A stretch of DNA of 32,153 nucleotides, taken from the NCBI GenBank assembly GCA_007126375.1, contig SLBI01000362.1:1-32153 (forward strand), given 5' to 3'. The notes below the pieces were generated by a model. That model had not been told where the DNA came from, did not search any database, and worked only from the letters and a program-made list of their open reading frames with translations. Below, piece after piece: positions 17,494 to 23,880 of the stretch. How positions within the stretch are numbered: the stretch's first letter is position 1; every line of letters begins with the position of its first letter. The translations under genes were made by a program, and so were the position numbers. Origin of the DNA: Paracoccaceae bacterium (GTDB lineage Bacteria > Pseudomonadota > Alphaproteobacteria > Rhodobacterales > Rhodobacteraceae).

Positions 17494-17658
17494 TCAGCGC
17501 CCGCCCAGCCAGCCGCCGACGCTGCGCGCGCCACCGGCGATGTCGAGGCCCACGCCCTCGATGGTGTTGCAGCCGGCCAGCAGGCCCAGCAGGGCGGAGG
17601 CGAGGACGGCGCGGCGGAGCGCGCGGTTGGCGCCGGGATCGGTGCGGTCAGTCCTCAT
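17494..17658 (-). CDS. Entericidin-like small lipoprotein
   Basis: A 54-aa precursor with a basic N-terminus, a hydrophobic stretch (AVLASALLGLLAGC) and a lipobox ending in Cys30. The predicted mature peptide of 25 residues (CNTIEGVGLDIAGGARSVGG...) follows the CNT...G.G.DI..GG pattern of the entericidin A/B family, small outer-membrane-associated lipoproteins; EcnB promotes lysis in E. coli and EcnA counters it. The ATG at 17658 overlaps the last 11 bases of the solute-binding protein gene, so it is probably translated from the same mRNA. There is only one entericidin here, not a pair. Longer in-frame starts inside the upstream gene are unlikely. Confidence 0.8.
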   Translation of the reverse strand: MRTDRTDPGANRALRRAVLASALLGLLAGCNTIEGVGLDIAGGARSVGGWLGGR

Positions 17659-19474
17659 GCCACCAGACCTCCGGTTGAAAGCCGATCCAGTCGCCATAGA
17701 CCGGCAGGTGTTCGGGAAAGCGCAGTTCGCGCCGATGCGCGATGCGCGAGACATCCGAGAACCAGAAGGGGATGAAATAGCGTCCGGACGTCAGCACGCG
17801 GTCGAGGGCGCGCACGGCGGCCACGAAGTCCTCCCGGTCTGCCGTGGTCAGCAGCTTCCGGATCATTGCCTCCGCCGCGGCAGACTCGATTCCGGCCCAG
17901 TTGCGCGTACCGGGCTGGGTCACACCGACCGAGCCCCAGTAGAGCCATTGCTCGTTGCCGGGCGAAAGCGAGAGCGACAGGCTTCGCCGCGTCATGTCGA
18001 AATCGTAAAGCTGGAGGCGTTCCGTGTATTGTGCGCTGTCTACCGTCGTCAGCTGCACCGCCACACCCAGCCGGCGCAGCGCCTCGACATAGATGTTGGC
18101 GATGGCCTGGGTCTCGGCCGAACCCTGTTGCAGCAGGATCTCGAATGCGAAGGGTGCGCCCGATCCGTCCTGCAGCACACCGTCTTCCACCCGCCATCCC
18201 GCCTCTTCGAGCAGCGCCATCGCCCTGCGGATGCCGCGCCGGTTGGCCTCGGAACCGTCTGAGACGGGGAGGCTGTAGCCCTCCATCGCCCCGGGGAGCA
18301 GGGAGTCGTCGTAGGGGGCGAGCAGTTCGGCCACCGCCCCCTCTGCCGGGCCGGGCCGCATGCCAAGCTCCGAATTGGAGAAGAAGGAGGCGATGCGCGG
18401 CAGCCGACCGCCGTTCAGTACCTGATTGACGAATTCGAAATTGAAGGCCTGGATCAACGCCTCGCGCACCCGCCAGTCGGCGAAGATCGCCCGCCGGGTG
18501 TTGAACACGAAACCGTCGATGCCCGAGGGGCGGGCATGCGGAATCTCGGATTTCACCACCTCGCCCGACTGCACCGCGGCAAAGTCGTAACCGGCCTGCC
18601 AGCGCGCCGGGCTCGCCTCGCGCCAGGTGGAGACGAGCCCGGCCCTGAACGCCTCGAAGGCGACGCCGGCGTCGGCATAGAAGTCATAGCGGATCTCGTC
18701 AAAGTTGTGCTGGCCGCGATAGAAGGGCAGATCGGCTCCCCACCAGTCGGGGTTGCGGGCCAAGCTCAGGTGACGACCGGCCTCGGCCCCGATGACGACA
18801 TAGGGTCCCGAACCGATGATCGGCTCCATCGAACTGGCGTCGAAGGCGCGGTTCGCGAACTGCGCCTTCTGCAGGATCGGACGCAGCCCCAGCAGCAGCG
18901 GCATCTCGCGGTCGGGCTCGGTGAAGGTGATGTGCAGGCTGCGCGGGCCGGTCTGCTCCATCGTCGCGATCTTGGTCCAGACGGTGCGATAGCGAGGCTG
19001 GCCCAGCTTCCCGAGCGTCTCGATCGACCACAGGACGTCTTCGACAGTCACCGGGCTTCCGTCGGAGAATCGGGCTTCCGGACGCAAGGTGAAGGCGACG
19101 AAGCTGCGCGCCGCATCCGTCTCCACCGATTCGGCGAGGACGCCGTAGAGTCCGAAGGGTTCGCTGTAGTTACGCCCCATCAGGCTTTCCACCGTGAGCG
19201 CCCCGAGCGCCCAAGGCGCGCGGCCGCGCAGGATGTAGGGGTTCAGCGAATCGAATCCGCCGAGCTCGGCGAATACGATACGCCCGCCCTTGGGCGCCTC
19301 GGGGTTGGCATGCGGCAACGCCACAAAATCCGGGGGTAGGGCAGGGGGGCCATACATAGCTATGCCATGCGCCGGCTGGGCCACCGCCACCGGCGCCGAC
19401 ACGCCGCTCATCAGCACCATCGCCATCGCCTGCAGCAGGGCGCGCGCAGCGCCTGCAACTTGTGGTAGAATCAT
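17648..19474 (-). CDS. YejA-like family 5 extracellular solute-binding protein
   Basis: A 608-aa periplasmic binding protein of the SBP_bac_5 family, which captures oligopeptides and related compounds for ABC import. A signal peptide is visible (AMAMVLMSGVSAPVAVAQ, cleaved near residue 33). The start of the mature protein, HGIAMYGPPALPPDFVALPH, and PEAPKGGRIVFAELGGFDSLNPY are typical of the YejA branch (microcin C/peptide uptake in E. coli). No permease or ATPase gene is near, so it is an orphan receptor here or the other subunits lie elsewhere. It has its own promoter (19502-19530) and heads a minus-strand run that continues with the entericidin-like gene. Confidence 0.92.
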   Translation of the reverse strand: MILPQVAGAARALLQAMAMVLMSGVSAPVAVAQPAHGIAMYGPPALPPDFVALPHANPEAPKGGRIVFAELGGFDSLNPYILRGRAPWALGALTVESLMGRNYSEPFGLYGVLAESVETDAARSFVAFTLRPEARFSDGSPVTVEDVLWSIETLGKLGQPRYRTVWTKIATMEQTGPRSLHITFTEPDREMPLLLGLRPILQKAQFANRAFDASSMEPIIGSGPYVVIGAEAGRHLSLARNPDWWGADLPFYRGQHNFDEIRYDFYADAGVAFEAFRAGLVSTWREASPARWQAGYDFAAVQSGEVVKSEIPHARPSGIDGFVFNTRRAIFADWRVREALIQAFNFEFVNQVLNGGRLPRIASFFSNSELGMRPGPAEGAVAELLAPYDDSLLPGAMEGYSLPVSDGSEANRRGIRRAMALLEEAGWRVEDGVLQDGSGAPFAFEILLQQGSAETQAIANIYVEALRRLGVAVQLTTVDSAQYTERLQLYDFDMTRRSLSLSLSPGNEQWLYWGSVGVTQPGTRNWAGIESAAAEAMIRKLLTTADREDFVAAVRALDRVLTSGRYFIPFWFSDVSRIAHRRELRFPEHLPVYGDWIGFQPEVWWHED

Positions 19475-19501
19475 CGCTGCCCGATCTCTCGTTTTCCCGT
19501 A

Positions 19502-19530
19502 ACCCTAGGCTGCGAAGGACAGTTTTTCAA
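19502..19530 (-). promoter_or_regulatory. Promoter of the YejA-like gene
   Basis: On the minus strand TTGAAA (19525-19530), a 17-bp spacer and TAGGGT (19502-19507) place the start of transcription near 19495, about 20 nt before the ATG at 19474. It is divergent from, and almost touches, the plus-strand promoter at 19540-19568, so a regulator binding between them could act on both. Confidence 0.6.
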
Positions 19531-19539
19531 ACTTTTCGG

Positions 19540-19568
19540 TTGGCGCAGCCGGGAATCGCGCGTATACA
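19540..19568 (+). promoter_or_regulatory. Promoter of the candidate small RNA
   Basis: TTGGCG (19540-19545), a 17-bp spacer and TATACA (19563-19568) form a good sigma-70-type promoter on the plus strand with an expected start at about 19575. No protein-coding gene follows before the terminator at 19621-19651. Confidence 0.55.
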
Positions 19569-19574
19569 CGTGGC

Positions 19575-19651
19575 ACTGCTCGATAGGTTTCTTGCCTGTA
19601 TGAAACCTGCCTCAACGACTGACGCCCGCCTCGCGCGGGCGTCTTTTTTTT
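19575..19651 (+). ncRNA. Candidate small RNA of about 77 nt
   Basis: A compact transcription unit with a promoter ending at 19568 and a strong intrinsic terminator at 19621-19651. The RNA would begin near 19575. It would contain a first hairpin GGTTTC/GAAACC (19586-19607, ten-base loop), a short single-stranded CTGCCTCAACGACT region, and then the terminator hairpin with an eight-U tail of the kind Hfq binds. No ORF with a ribosome binding site is present. It is divergent from the YejA-like gene, an arrangement often seen for regulatory RNAs that act on transporters in trans. I do not recognise a named RNA family. The exact 5' end is an estimate. Confidence 0.55.
19621..19651 (+). terminator. 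Strong rho-independent terminator
   Basis: A perfect 9-bp GC-rich stem (GACGCCCGC 19621-19629 with GCGGGCGTC 19635-19643) with a five-base loop is followed directly by eight T residues (19644-19651). It works on the plus strand, where no annotated gene precedes it; this is the main clue to the small RNA upstream. Confidence 0.9.
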
Positions 19652-19708
19652 GTGCGACGTGGACCCCTGGCGGGGACGCTACGGCCCCTCACCAGCAACC
19701 GCGTCGGG

Positions 19709-19745
19709 TTGGCGCACTGCCAGAGTCTCTTTGACTCTGCGCCAA
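19709..19745 (+). other. Interrupted hairpin upstream of the VPLPA-CTERM-like gene
   Basis: TTGGCG (19709-19714) pairs with CGCCAA (19740-19745), and CAGAGTC (19721-19727) pairs with GACTCTG (19733-19739) around the loop TCTTT. That makes 13 base pairs with one six-base bulge on the 5' arm. It ends about 50 nt before the GTG at 19795, so it could be a 5'-leader structure or a bipartite operator. There is no T-run, so it is not a terminator. Confidence 0.45.
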
Positions 19746-19794
19746 AGATGCCTGATGGTTGACATATCAGTGGCGCAGTTGGGGGACGACTGCC

Positions 19795-20460
19795 GTGCAC
19801 TCACCGATTCCTGCCTTGCTTGCCGCGTCTGCCCTGTTCGGAACGCCTGCCACAGCAGACGCATCGACGTTGATGGCCGACGTCGTGATCGATTATTTCA
19901 ACTCCGGGGCTTTCAAGAGCTTTCCCGGCGCGGAAGACACCTATGGCGGCACCTTTCCGGGCACCTTCCTTTGGGATTTCCCGCTGGCGGTGCCCCGCTC
20001 GCATGCCACCGACGGGAATGCGAACACCTTCCTGTCGCTGGCGACGGGCAGCCACATCGTGCTCGGGTTTTCCGGCGGTCATCTGATTGACGGGCCCGGC
20101 GACGATCTGCTGATCAACGAAATCGGTGCCAGCGGGGAAGTTGCGGATGTCTTCGTCTCCGACGACGCCGGGCTCACCTTCACTTTCCTCGGCGAGGCGC
20201 TGGGCGGCAGGATTTCGGGCTTCGACCTCGGCAGCATCGGCTTTGCCGGCAAGGTCAACGCGGTGAAGATCGTCGGGCGCGACGCCCTTGGCGGTGCACC
20301 GGGCTTCGACCTCGCCTATGTCGAGGGCCTGAATTTCGCGAGGTCGCTGCCGCCTGACCGCGACATCCGCGCCATCCCGGTTCCGCCGACGCTGCCGTTG
20401 CTGGGGGCCGGGTTCCTTGTGTTCGGGCTGCTTGGTGCGAGCCGACGGCGCCGGCCATGA
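19795..20460 (+). CDS. Exported protein with VPLPA-CTERM-like sorting signal
   Basis: A 221-aa secreted protein from GTG 19795, which has GGGGGA 8 nt upstream; an in-frame TTG at 19759 would add 12 residues including an arginine. A signal peptide is visible (IPALLAASALFGTPATADA). The body is Gly/Asp/Phe-rich and beta-like, recalling secreted calcium-binding or PEP-CTERM bodies, without a domain I can name. The tail has the tripartite form of a PEP/VPLPA-CTERM signal: a Pro-rich motif (IPVPPTLPLL), a hydrophobic helix (GAGFLVFGLLG) and a basic cluster (RRRR). Such tails are recognised by exosortase-type transpeptidases, often with exopolysaccharide genes; neither is in this window. Confidence 0.72.
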   Translation: MHSPIPALLAASALFGTPATADASTLMADVVIDYFNSGAFKSFPGAEDTYGGTFPGTFLWDFPLAVPRSHATDGNANTFLSLATGSHIVLGFSGGHLIDGPGDDLLINEIGASGEVADVFVSDDAGLTFTFLGEALGGRISGFDLGSIGFAGKVNAVKIVGRDALGGAPGFDLAYVEGLNFARSLPPDRDIRAIPVPPTLPLLGAGFLVFGLLGASRRRRP

Positions 20461-20571
20461 TTCGCGGCGCGTGGAGAAGGCGCGCACGTGCGGTTCGTTC
20501 AGCGTTTTCTTCGTCAGGCGTTTCGGCTAGGAGGCCGGTGAACAACCTGCCCCCTGCGAGAGGCCGCGCGC

Positions 20572-21756
20572 TTGACCGATACGACGCCCAACCTGGTTCG
20601 CCGCATTCCCTGGCCTGAAACCGCAAGCCGCCCGATGGGCACGCCGCTGCAGCCCTCGGTGGTGTATGCTGCGGAAAGCCCGGACACGCTGGATGCGCAA
20701 TACGGCGGCACGCTGCCGGGGTACACCTATGCCCGCGAAGGGCATCCCAATGCCGATGTGCTGGCAACGATGATCGATCGGCTGGAGGGCGCCGAGGGCG
20801 GTCTCGTCACCGGCTCCGGCATGGCTGCGGTGGCGGCGGTGCTGCTCGGTCTCTGCCGCGCCGGTGATCACGTCGTGGGGGCGGACCAGCTTTACGGCCG
20901 GTCGCTCAGGATGATGCGCTCGGACCTGCCGCGGTTCGGCGTCACCACCTCGCTCGCCGATCCGACCGATGTCTGCGCCATGGCCGACGCATTGCGGCCC
21001 GAGACCCGGCTGGTGCTGGTCGAGGTGGTTTCCAACCCGACGCTGCGAGTGGCCGACATGGCGGGAATCGCCCGGCTGTGTCGCGAGCGCGGCGTCCTGC
21101 TGGCGGTGGACAACACCTTCACCACCCCGCGCGGCTGGCGGCCGTTCGAGCATGGTGCCGATATCGTCATCCATTCGGTGACGAAACTGCTGGCAGGCCA
21201 TTCCGACGCGACGCTCGGCTATGTCTCCGCCCGCGACCCTGCGCTGCGCGACGCGATCCGCCTCTTCGCCGTCACCGCCGGGCTGACCCCGAGCCCGTTC
21301 GACTGCTGGCTCGCCGAGCGCGGGCTCTACACCTTTCCGTTGCGTTATGATCGGGCGGAGGCGAATGCGGCGCGCCTGGCCGATTGCCTCGCCGGTCTGC
21401 GCGGCGTGCGTCGCGTGCTCTATCCGTTGCGCCCCGACCACCCCGATCACAACCGCGCCGCGGCGCTGCTGGGCCAACGCGGCGGCAACATGATCAGTTT
21501 CGAGATCGAAGGCGGGCGCGAGGCGGCCAACCGCCTGACCCGCGGTGCGCCCGGTCTCGCCTTTGCGCCGACCCTCGGCGATGTGGCCACGACGCTGTCG
21601 CACCCGGCCTCCTCGTCGCACCGCGAGATCGGCGCCGAGGCCCGCGCCGCACTCGGAATCAGCGAGGGGTTCTTCCGGGTTTCGGTCGGCGTCGAGGAGT
21701 TCGACCTGCTGCGCGAGGATTTCACCGCCGCCATCGCCGCCGCGACGACAGGCTGA
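20572..21756 (+). CDS. Cys/Met metabolism PLP-dependent enzyme (cystathionine gamma-synthase/lyase family)
   Basis: A 394-aa fold-type I PLP enzyme of the Cys/Met metabolism family, whose members catalyse gamma-replacement or elimination on homoserine, cystathionine or methionine. The PLP lysine is Lys205 in HSVTKLLAGHSDATLG. The pyridine-N aspartate is Asp180 in VDNTFTTP, and the cofactor phosphate loop is GSGMAAVAAV (81-90). YTYAREGHPN near residue 51 is the usual family start of the active site. Which reaction it performs (MetB, MetC, MetZ or lyase) cannot be decided by eye. The TTG start has a GAGAGG box; an overlapping short ORF with a better box starts at 20538. It is followed by the Pho region. 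Confidence 0.9.
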   Translation: MTDTTPNLVRRIPWPETASRPMGTPLQPSVVYAAESPDTLDAQYGGTLPGYTYAREGHPNADVLATMIDRLEGAEGGLVTGSGMAAVAAVLLGLCRAGDHVVGADQLYGRSLRMMRSDLPRFGVTTSLADPTDVCAMADALRPETRLVLVEVVSNPTLRVADMAGIARLCRERGVLLAVDNTFTTPRGWRPFEHGADIVIHSVTKLLAGHSDATLGYVSARDPALRDAIRLFAVTAGLTPSPFDCWLAERGLYTFPLRYDRAEANAARLADCLAGLRGVRRVLYPLRPDHPDHNRAAALLGQRGGNMISFEIEGGREAANRLTRGAPGLAFAPTLGDVATTLSHPASSSHREIGAEARAALGISEGFFRVSVGVEEFDLLREDFTAAIAAATTG

Positions 21757-21787
21757 CCGCACAACCGGCGATCCCTCGCCACCCTTG

Positions 21788-21843
21788 CCGTCATCAACCC
21801 GTCATGTTTCGGTGAAGCAACTGTCATGTCGCGACGCTAGGCG
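21788..21843 (+). promoter_or_regulatory. Tandem Pho boxes and -10 of the phoR promoter
   Basis: Four half-sites recur at an exact 11-bp period: CCGTCAT (21788), CCGTCAT (21799), a degenerate CGGTGAA (21810) and CTGTCAT (21821). The consensus Pho half-site is CTGTCAT with four spacer bases, so this is two adjacent PhoB-dimer sites. Ten bases after the last half-site is TAGGCG (21838-21843), the expected place of a -10 in promoters where PhoB replaces the -35. The next gene is phoR, which implies autoregulation of the phosphate-starvation system. Confidence 0.8.
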
Positions 21844-21878
21844 ATAAGGGGCGCGGTCGATCGTCGGGAACTCAGGCA

Positions 21879-21938
21879 ATGGAAACTCAACCGCATGGGC
21901 CGCAGCGTTTCGCCGGTTTGCGGGAGCGGCGAGGATGA
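21879..21938 (+). CDS. Possible 19-aa leader ORF coupled to phoR
   Basis: ATG 21879 opens 19 codons (start METQPHGPQRF) whose TGA (21936-21938) overlaps the phoR ATG (21935) as ATGA, the classic coupling arrangement. It lies within the predicted phoR leader, downstream of the -10 at 21838. The Shine-Dalgarno is poor (CAGG close to the ATG) and the peptide has no recognisable regulatory composition, so it may be chance. Confidence 0.3.
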   Translation: METQPHGPQRFAGLRERRG

Positions 21939-23032
21939 GCCCCGCTGGCGCAGCCCCGCCGGTGACGACTGCGGCCCCGGTCACGGCGCTTGATCAGGCC
22001 AGGGTCCTGCTGACCGGCCTTCCCGAGCCGGTCCTGCTGGTGGACGATGACAAGCGTATCCGCCTCGCCAACCCTGCCGCGGCCGAATTGCTGGGACCGG
22101 CGCTGGAGGGGCAGGGCGCGCTTCTGGTGATCCGTCAGCCCGAACAGGTGGCCGCGCTGGAACGCGCGCTGTCCGGTTCGCCAGGCGAGCGTCAGGAGGC
22201 GCGGTTGCTGCTGACCACCGCGGCGGGGGAGACCATCTATCGAATGGTGGTGCACCGGCTGGCCGAGGCACATGGGTTGCGCGGGGTCCTGATCAGCTTT
22301 CTCGACATCAGCCATGTCGAGGAGGCCGAGCAGATGCGGCGCGACTTCGTGGCCAATGTGAGCCATGAACTGCGCTCGCCGCTCACCGTGCTTTCGGGTT
22401 TCATCGAGACGCTGCAGGGGCCGGCACGCGATGACGCATCGGCGCGCGAGCGTTTCCTCGCGATCATGGCGCAGGAGGCGCGGCGGATGAATCGCCTGGT
22501 CTCCGACCTCCTCTCGCTGTCTCGCCTCGAGGCCAACGAGCGCATCCGCCCGCGCGAGCGGGTGGTGCCGGCCGAGGTGTTGCGTGCCACTGTCGCCGCG
22601 CTGCGCCCGCTGATCGAGGACTCGGGCATACAGCTCGAAATCGATGATGCCACCGCCGAGGCCAGCGTGCCGGGAGATCGCGACCAGCTGGTGCAGGTGT
22701 TTCACAATCTGGTGGAGAACGCGATCAAGTATGGCGGCGCCGGCGGCCGGGTGACGGTGACACTGCGCACCCATCCGCGCTGGCCCGGGATCCTCGGCGA
22801 GGCCCTCAGCGTCTGCGTCGCCGATGCGGGGGAGGGAGTCGATCCGATTCACCTGCCGCGGCTGACCGAACGATTCTACCGGGTGGACAGTCATCGCTCG
22901 CGACAGATGGGCGGTACCGGTCTCGGCCTCGCAATCGTCAAGCATATCGTCAATCGCCACCGCGGCCGGCTCGCCATCGACAGCGAGCGGGGGCGTGGCA
23001 GCCGTTTCACGGTGATCCTGCCACGCGGATGA
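21935..23032 (+). CDS. phoR: PhoR, phosphate-regulon sensor histidine kinase
   Basis: A 365-aa kinase: a PAS-like domain (about 18-125, LPEPVLLVDDDKRIRLANPA), a HisKA domain with the phospho-acceptor His144 in FVANVSHELRSPLTVLSGF, and a HATPase_c domain (NLVENAIKYG N-box, DAGEGVD G1, GGTGLGLAIVKHI G2). The HisKA match and the company of phoU and phoB support PhoR. Unlike E. coli PhoR it has no N-terminal membrane helices; the first 20 residues are only Ala/Pro-rich, so it should be soluble or held by partners such as PhoU. GGAG lies 8 nt before the ATG. Its promoter carries tandem Pho boxes. Confidence 0.93.
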   Translation: MSPAGAAPPVTTAAPVTALDQARVLLTGLPEPVLLVDDDKRIRLANPAAAELLGPALEGQGALLVIRQPEQVAALERALSGSPGERQEARLLLTTAAGETIYRMVVHRLAEAHGLRGVLISFLDISHVEEAEQMRRDFVANVSHELRSPLTVLSGFIETLQGPARDDASARERFLAIMAQEARRMNRLVSDLLSLSRLEANERIRPRERVVPAEVLRATVAALRPLIEDSGIQLEIDDATAEASVPGDRDQLVQVFHNLVENAIKYGGAGGRVTVTLRTHPRWPGILGEALSVCVADAGEGVDPIHLPRLTERFYRVDSHRSRQMGGTGLGLAIVKHIVNRHRGRLAIDSERGRGSRFTVILPRG

Positions 23033-23148
23033 CGCAAGTGCGGAGCGCCATGCAAACAGCGTCACGAAACCGACATGGGGGGCGCGTAAGGAAGGTAGAG
23101 GCCGCGACAGGGGGCAGGCGGTCGGGCAGCAGCAACGGATCAGGACAG
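23033..23148 (+). promoter_or_regulatory. phoR-phoU gap with a second Pho-box-like promoter
   Basis: The 116-bp gap has no ORF but contains GCGTCAC (23059-23065) and CCGACAT (23070-23076), two Pho-like half-sites at the same 11-bp spacing as before phoR. Exactly ten bases later comes TAAGGA (23087-23092) at the -10 position, matching the ten-base distance seen before phoR. The half-sites match CTGTCAT at 4/7 and 5/7, so it is a weaker site. In many relatives pstSCAB begins here; this may be the relic or relocated pst promoter now driving phoU-phoB. Confidence 0.6.
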
Positions 23149-23877
23149 ATGCGCAAACCGCACACCACGACAGCCTATGACGAGGATATCGACCAGCTTT
23201 ACAGCATGGTACTGACCATGGGCGGCATGGTCGAGGAAGCCATCGCCGAAGCCGGCAAGGCGCTGGAGCATCGCGACGACGAACGCGCCGCTGCCGTGGT
23301 CGAGGCAGATCGCAAGATCGACGCGATGGAGGACGAGATCAACGCCGCGGTGGTGCGGACGATTGCGCTGCGGCAACCCGCCGCGGGCGATCTGCGCATG
23401 GTGGTCACGGTGATGAAGATGGCCGGCGATCTGGAACGGCTTGGCGACTATGCCAAGAACATGGCCAAACGGGTTCCGGTTCTGGCGCAGAACCCGGGCG
23501 TGGACGGGGCAGGGGCTGCGCTGCGGCGTCAGTCGAAGCTGGTGAAGCTGATGCTCAAGGACGCGCTCGACGCCTTCGCCCGCGGCGATGTCGAGCAGGC
23601 CCGCGATGTCATTCTGCGCGATGTCGAGGTGGACCAGATGACCAACGCGCTGTTCCGCGAATTCCTCACGCACATGATGGAGGATCCGCGCGCGATCACC
23701 TCGTGCATGCATTTCCTTTTCATATCCAAGAACCTCGAACGCATGGGCGATCACGTGACCGAACTCTGCGAACAGGCGATCTATCTCGAGACCGGCGAGC
23801 GCCCGGGCGACCGGCCGAAGGGCGACGTGACCGCGCAGATGGGGGCGGACGGCCTCACCGCCTCGAGCGGGACCTGA
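23149..23877 (+). CDS. phoU: PhoU, phosphate signalling regulator
   Basis: A 242-aa all-helical PhoU with the usual two three-helix-bundle repeats. Metal-binding-type motifs are visible: EADRKIDAMEDEINAAVVRTIALRQP (about 53-78, split here as ExxxKxDxxExxI) and the second-repeat KNLERMGDHVTELCEQAIY. PhoU links the Pst transporter to PhoR and damps the Pho response when phosphate is plentiful. The start at 23149 is chosen for family length and an AGGA box 3 nt away; the 40-residue upstream extension is intergenic translation. phoB follows after 3 bp. Confidence 0.94.
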   Translation: MRKPHTTTAYDEDIDQLYSMVLTMGGMVEEAIAEAGKALEHRDDERAAAVVEADRKIDAMEDEINAAVVRTIALRQPAAGDLRMVVTVMKMAGDLERLGDYAKNMAKRVPVLAQNPGVDGAGAALRRQSKLVKLMLKDALDAFARGDVEQARDVILRDVEVDQMTNALFREFLTHMMEDPRAITSCMHFLFISKNLERMGDHVTELCEQAIYLETGERPGDRPKGDVTAQMGADGLTASSGT

Positions 23878-23880
23878 GCC

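Noticed and set aside
19759-19764. Perfect TTGACA that could be a -35 for the VPLPA-CTERM-like gene
   Set aside because: No -10-like hexamer lies 16-18 bp downstream; the same bases contain a possible TTG start codon.
20527-21762. 411-codon minus-strand frame opposite the PLP enzyme
   Set aside because: His/Gln/Arg-rich shadow translation with no motif, while the opposite strand encodes a complete enzyme.
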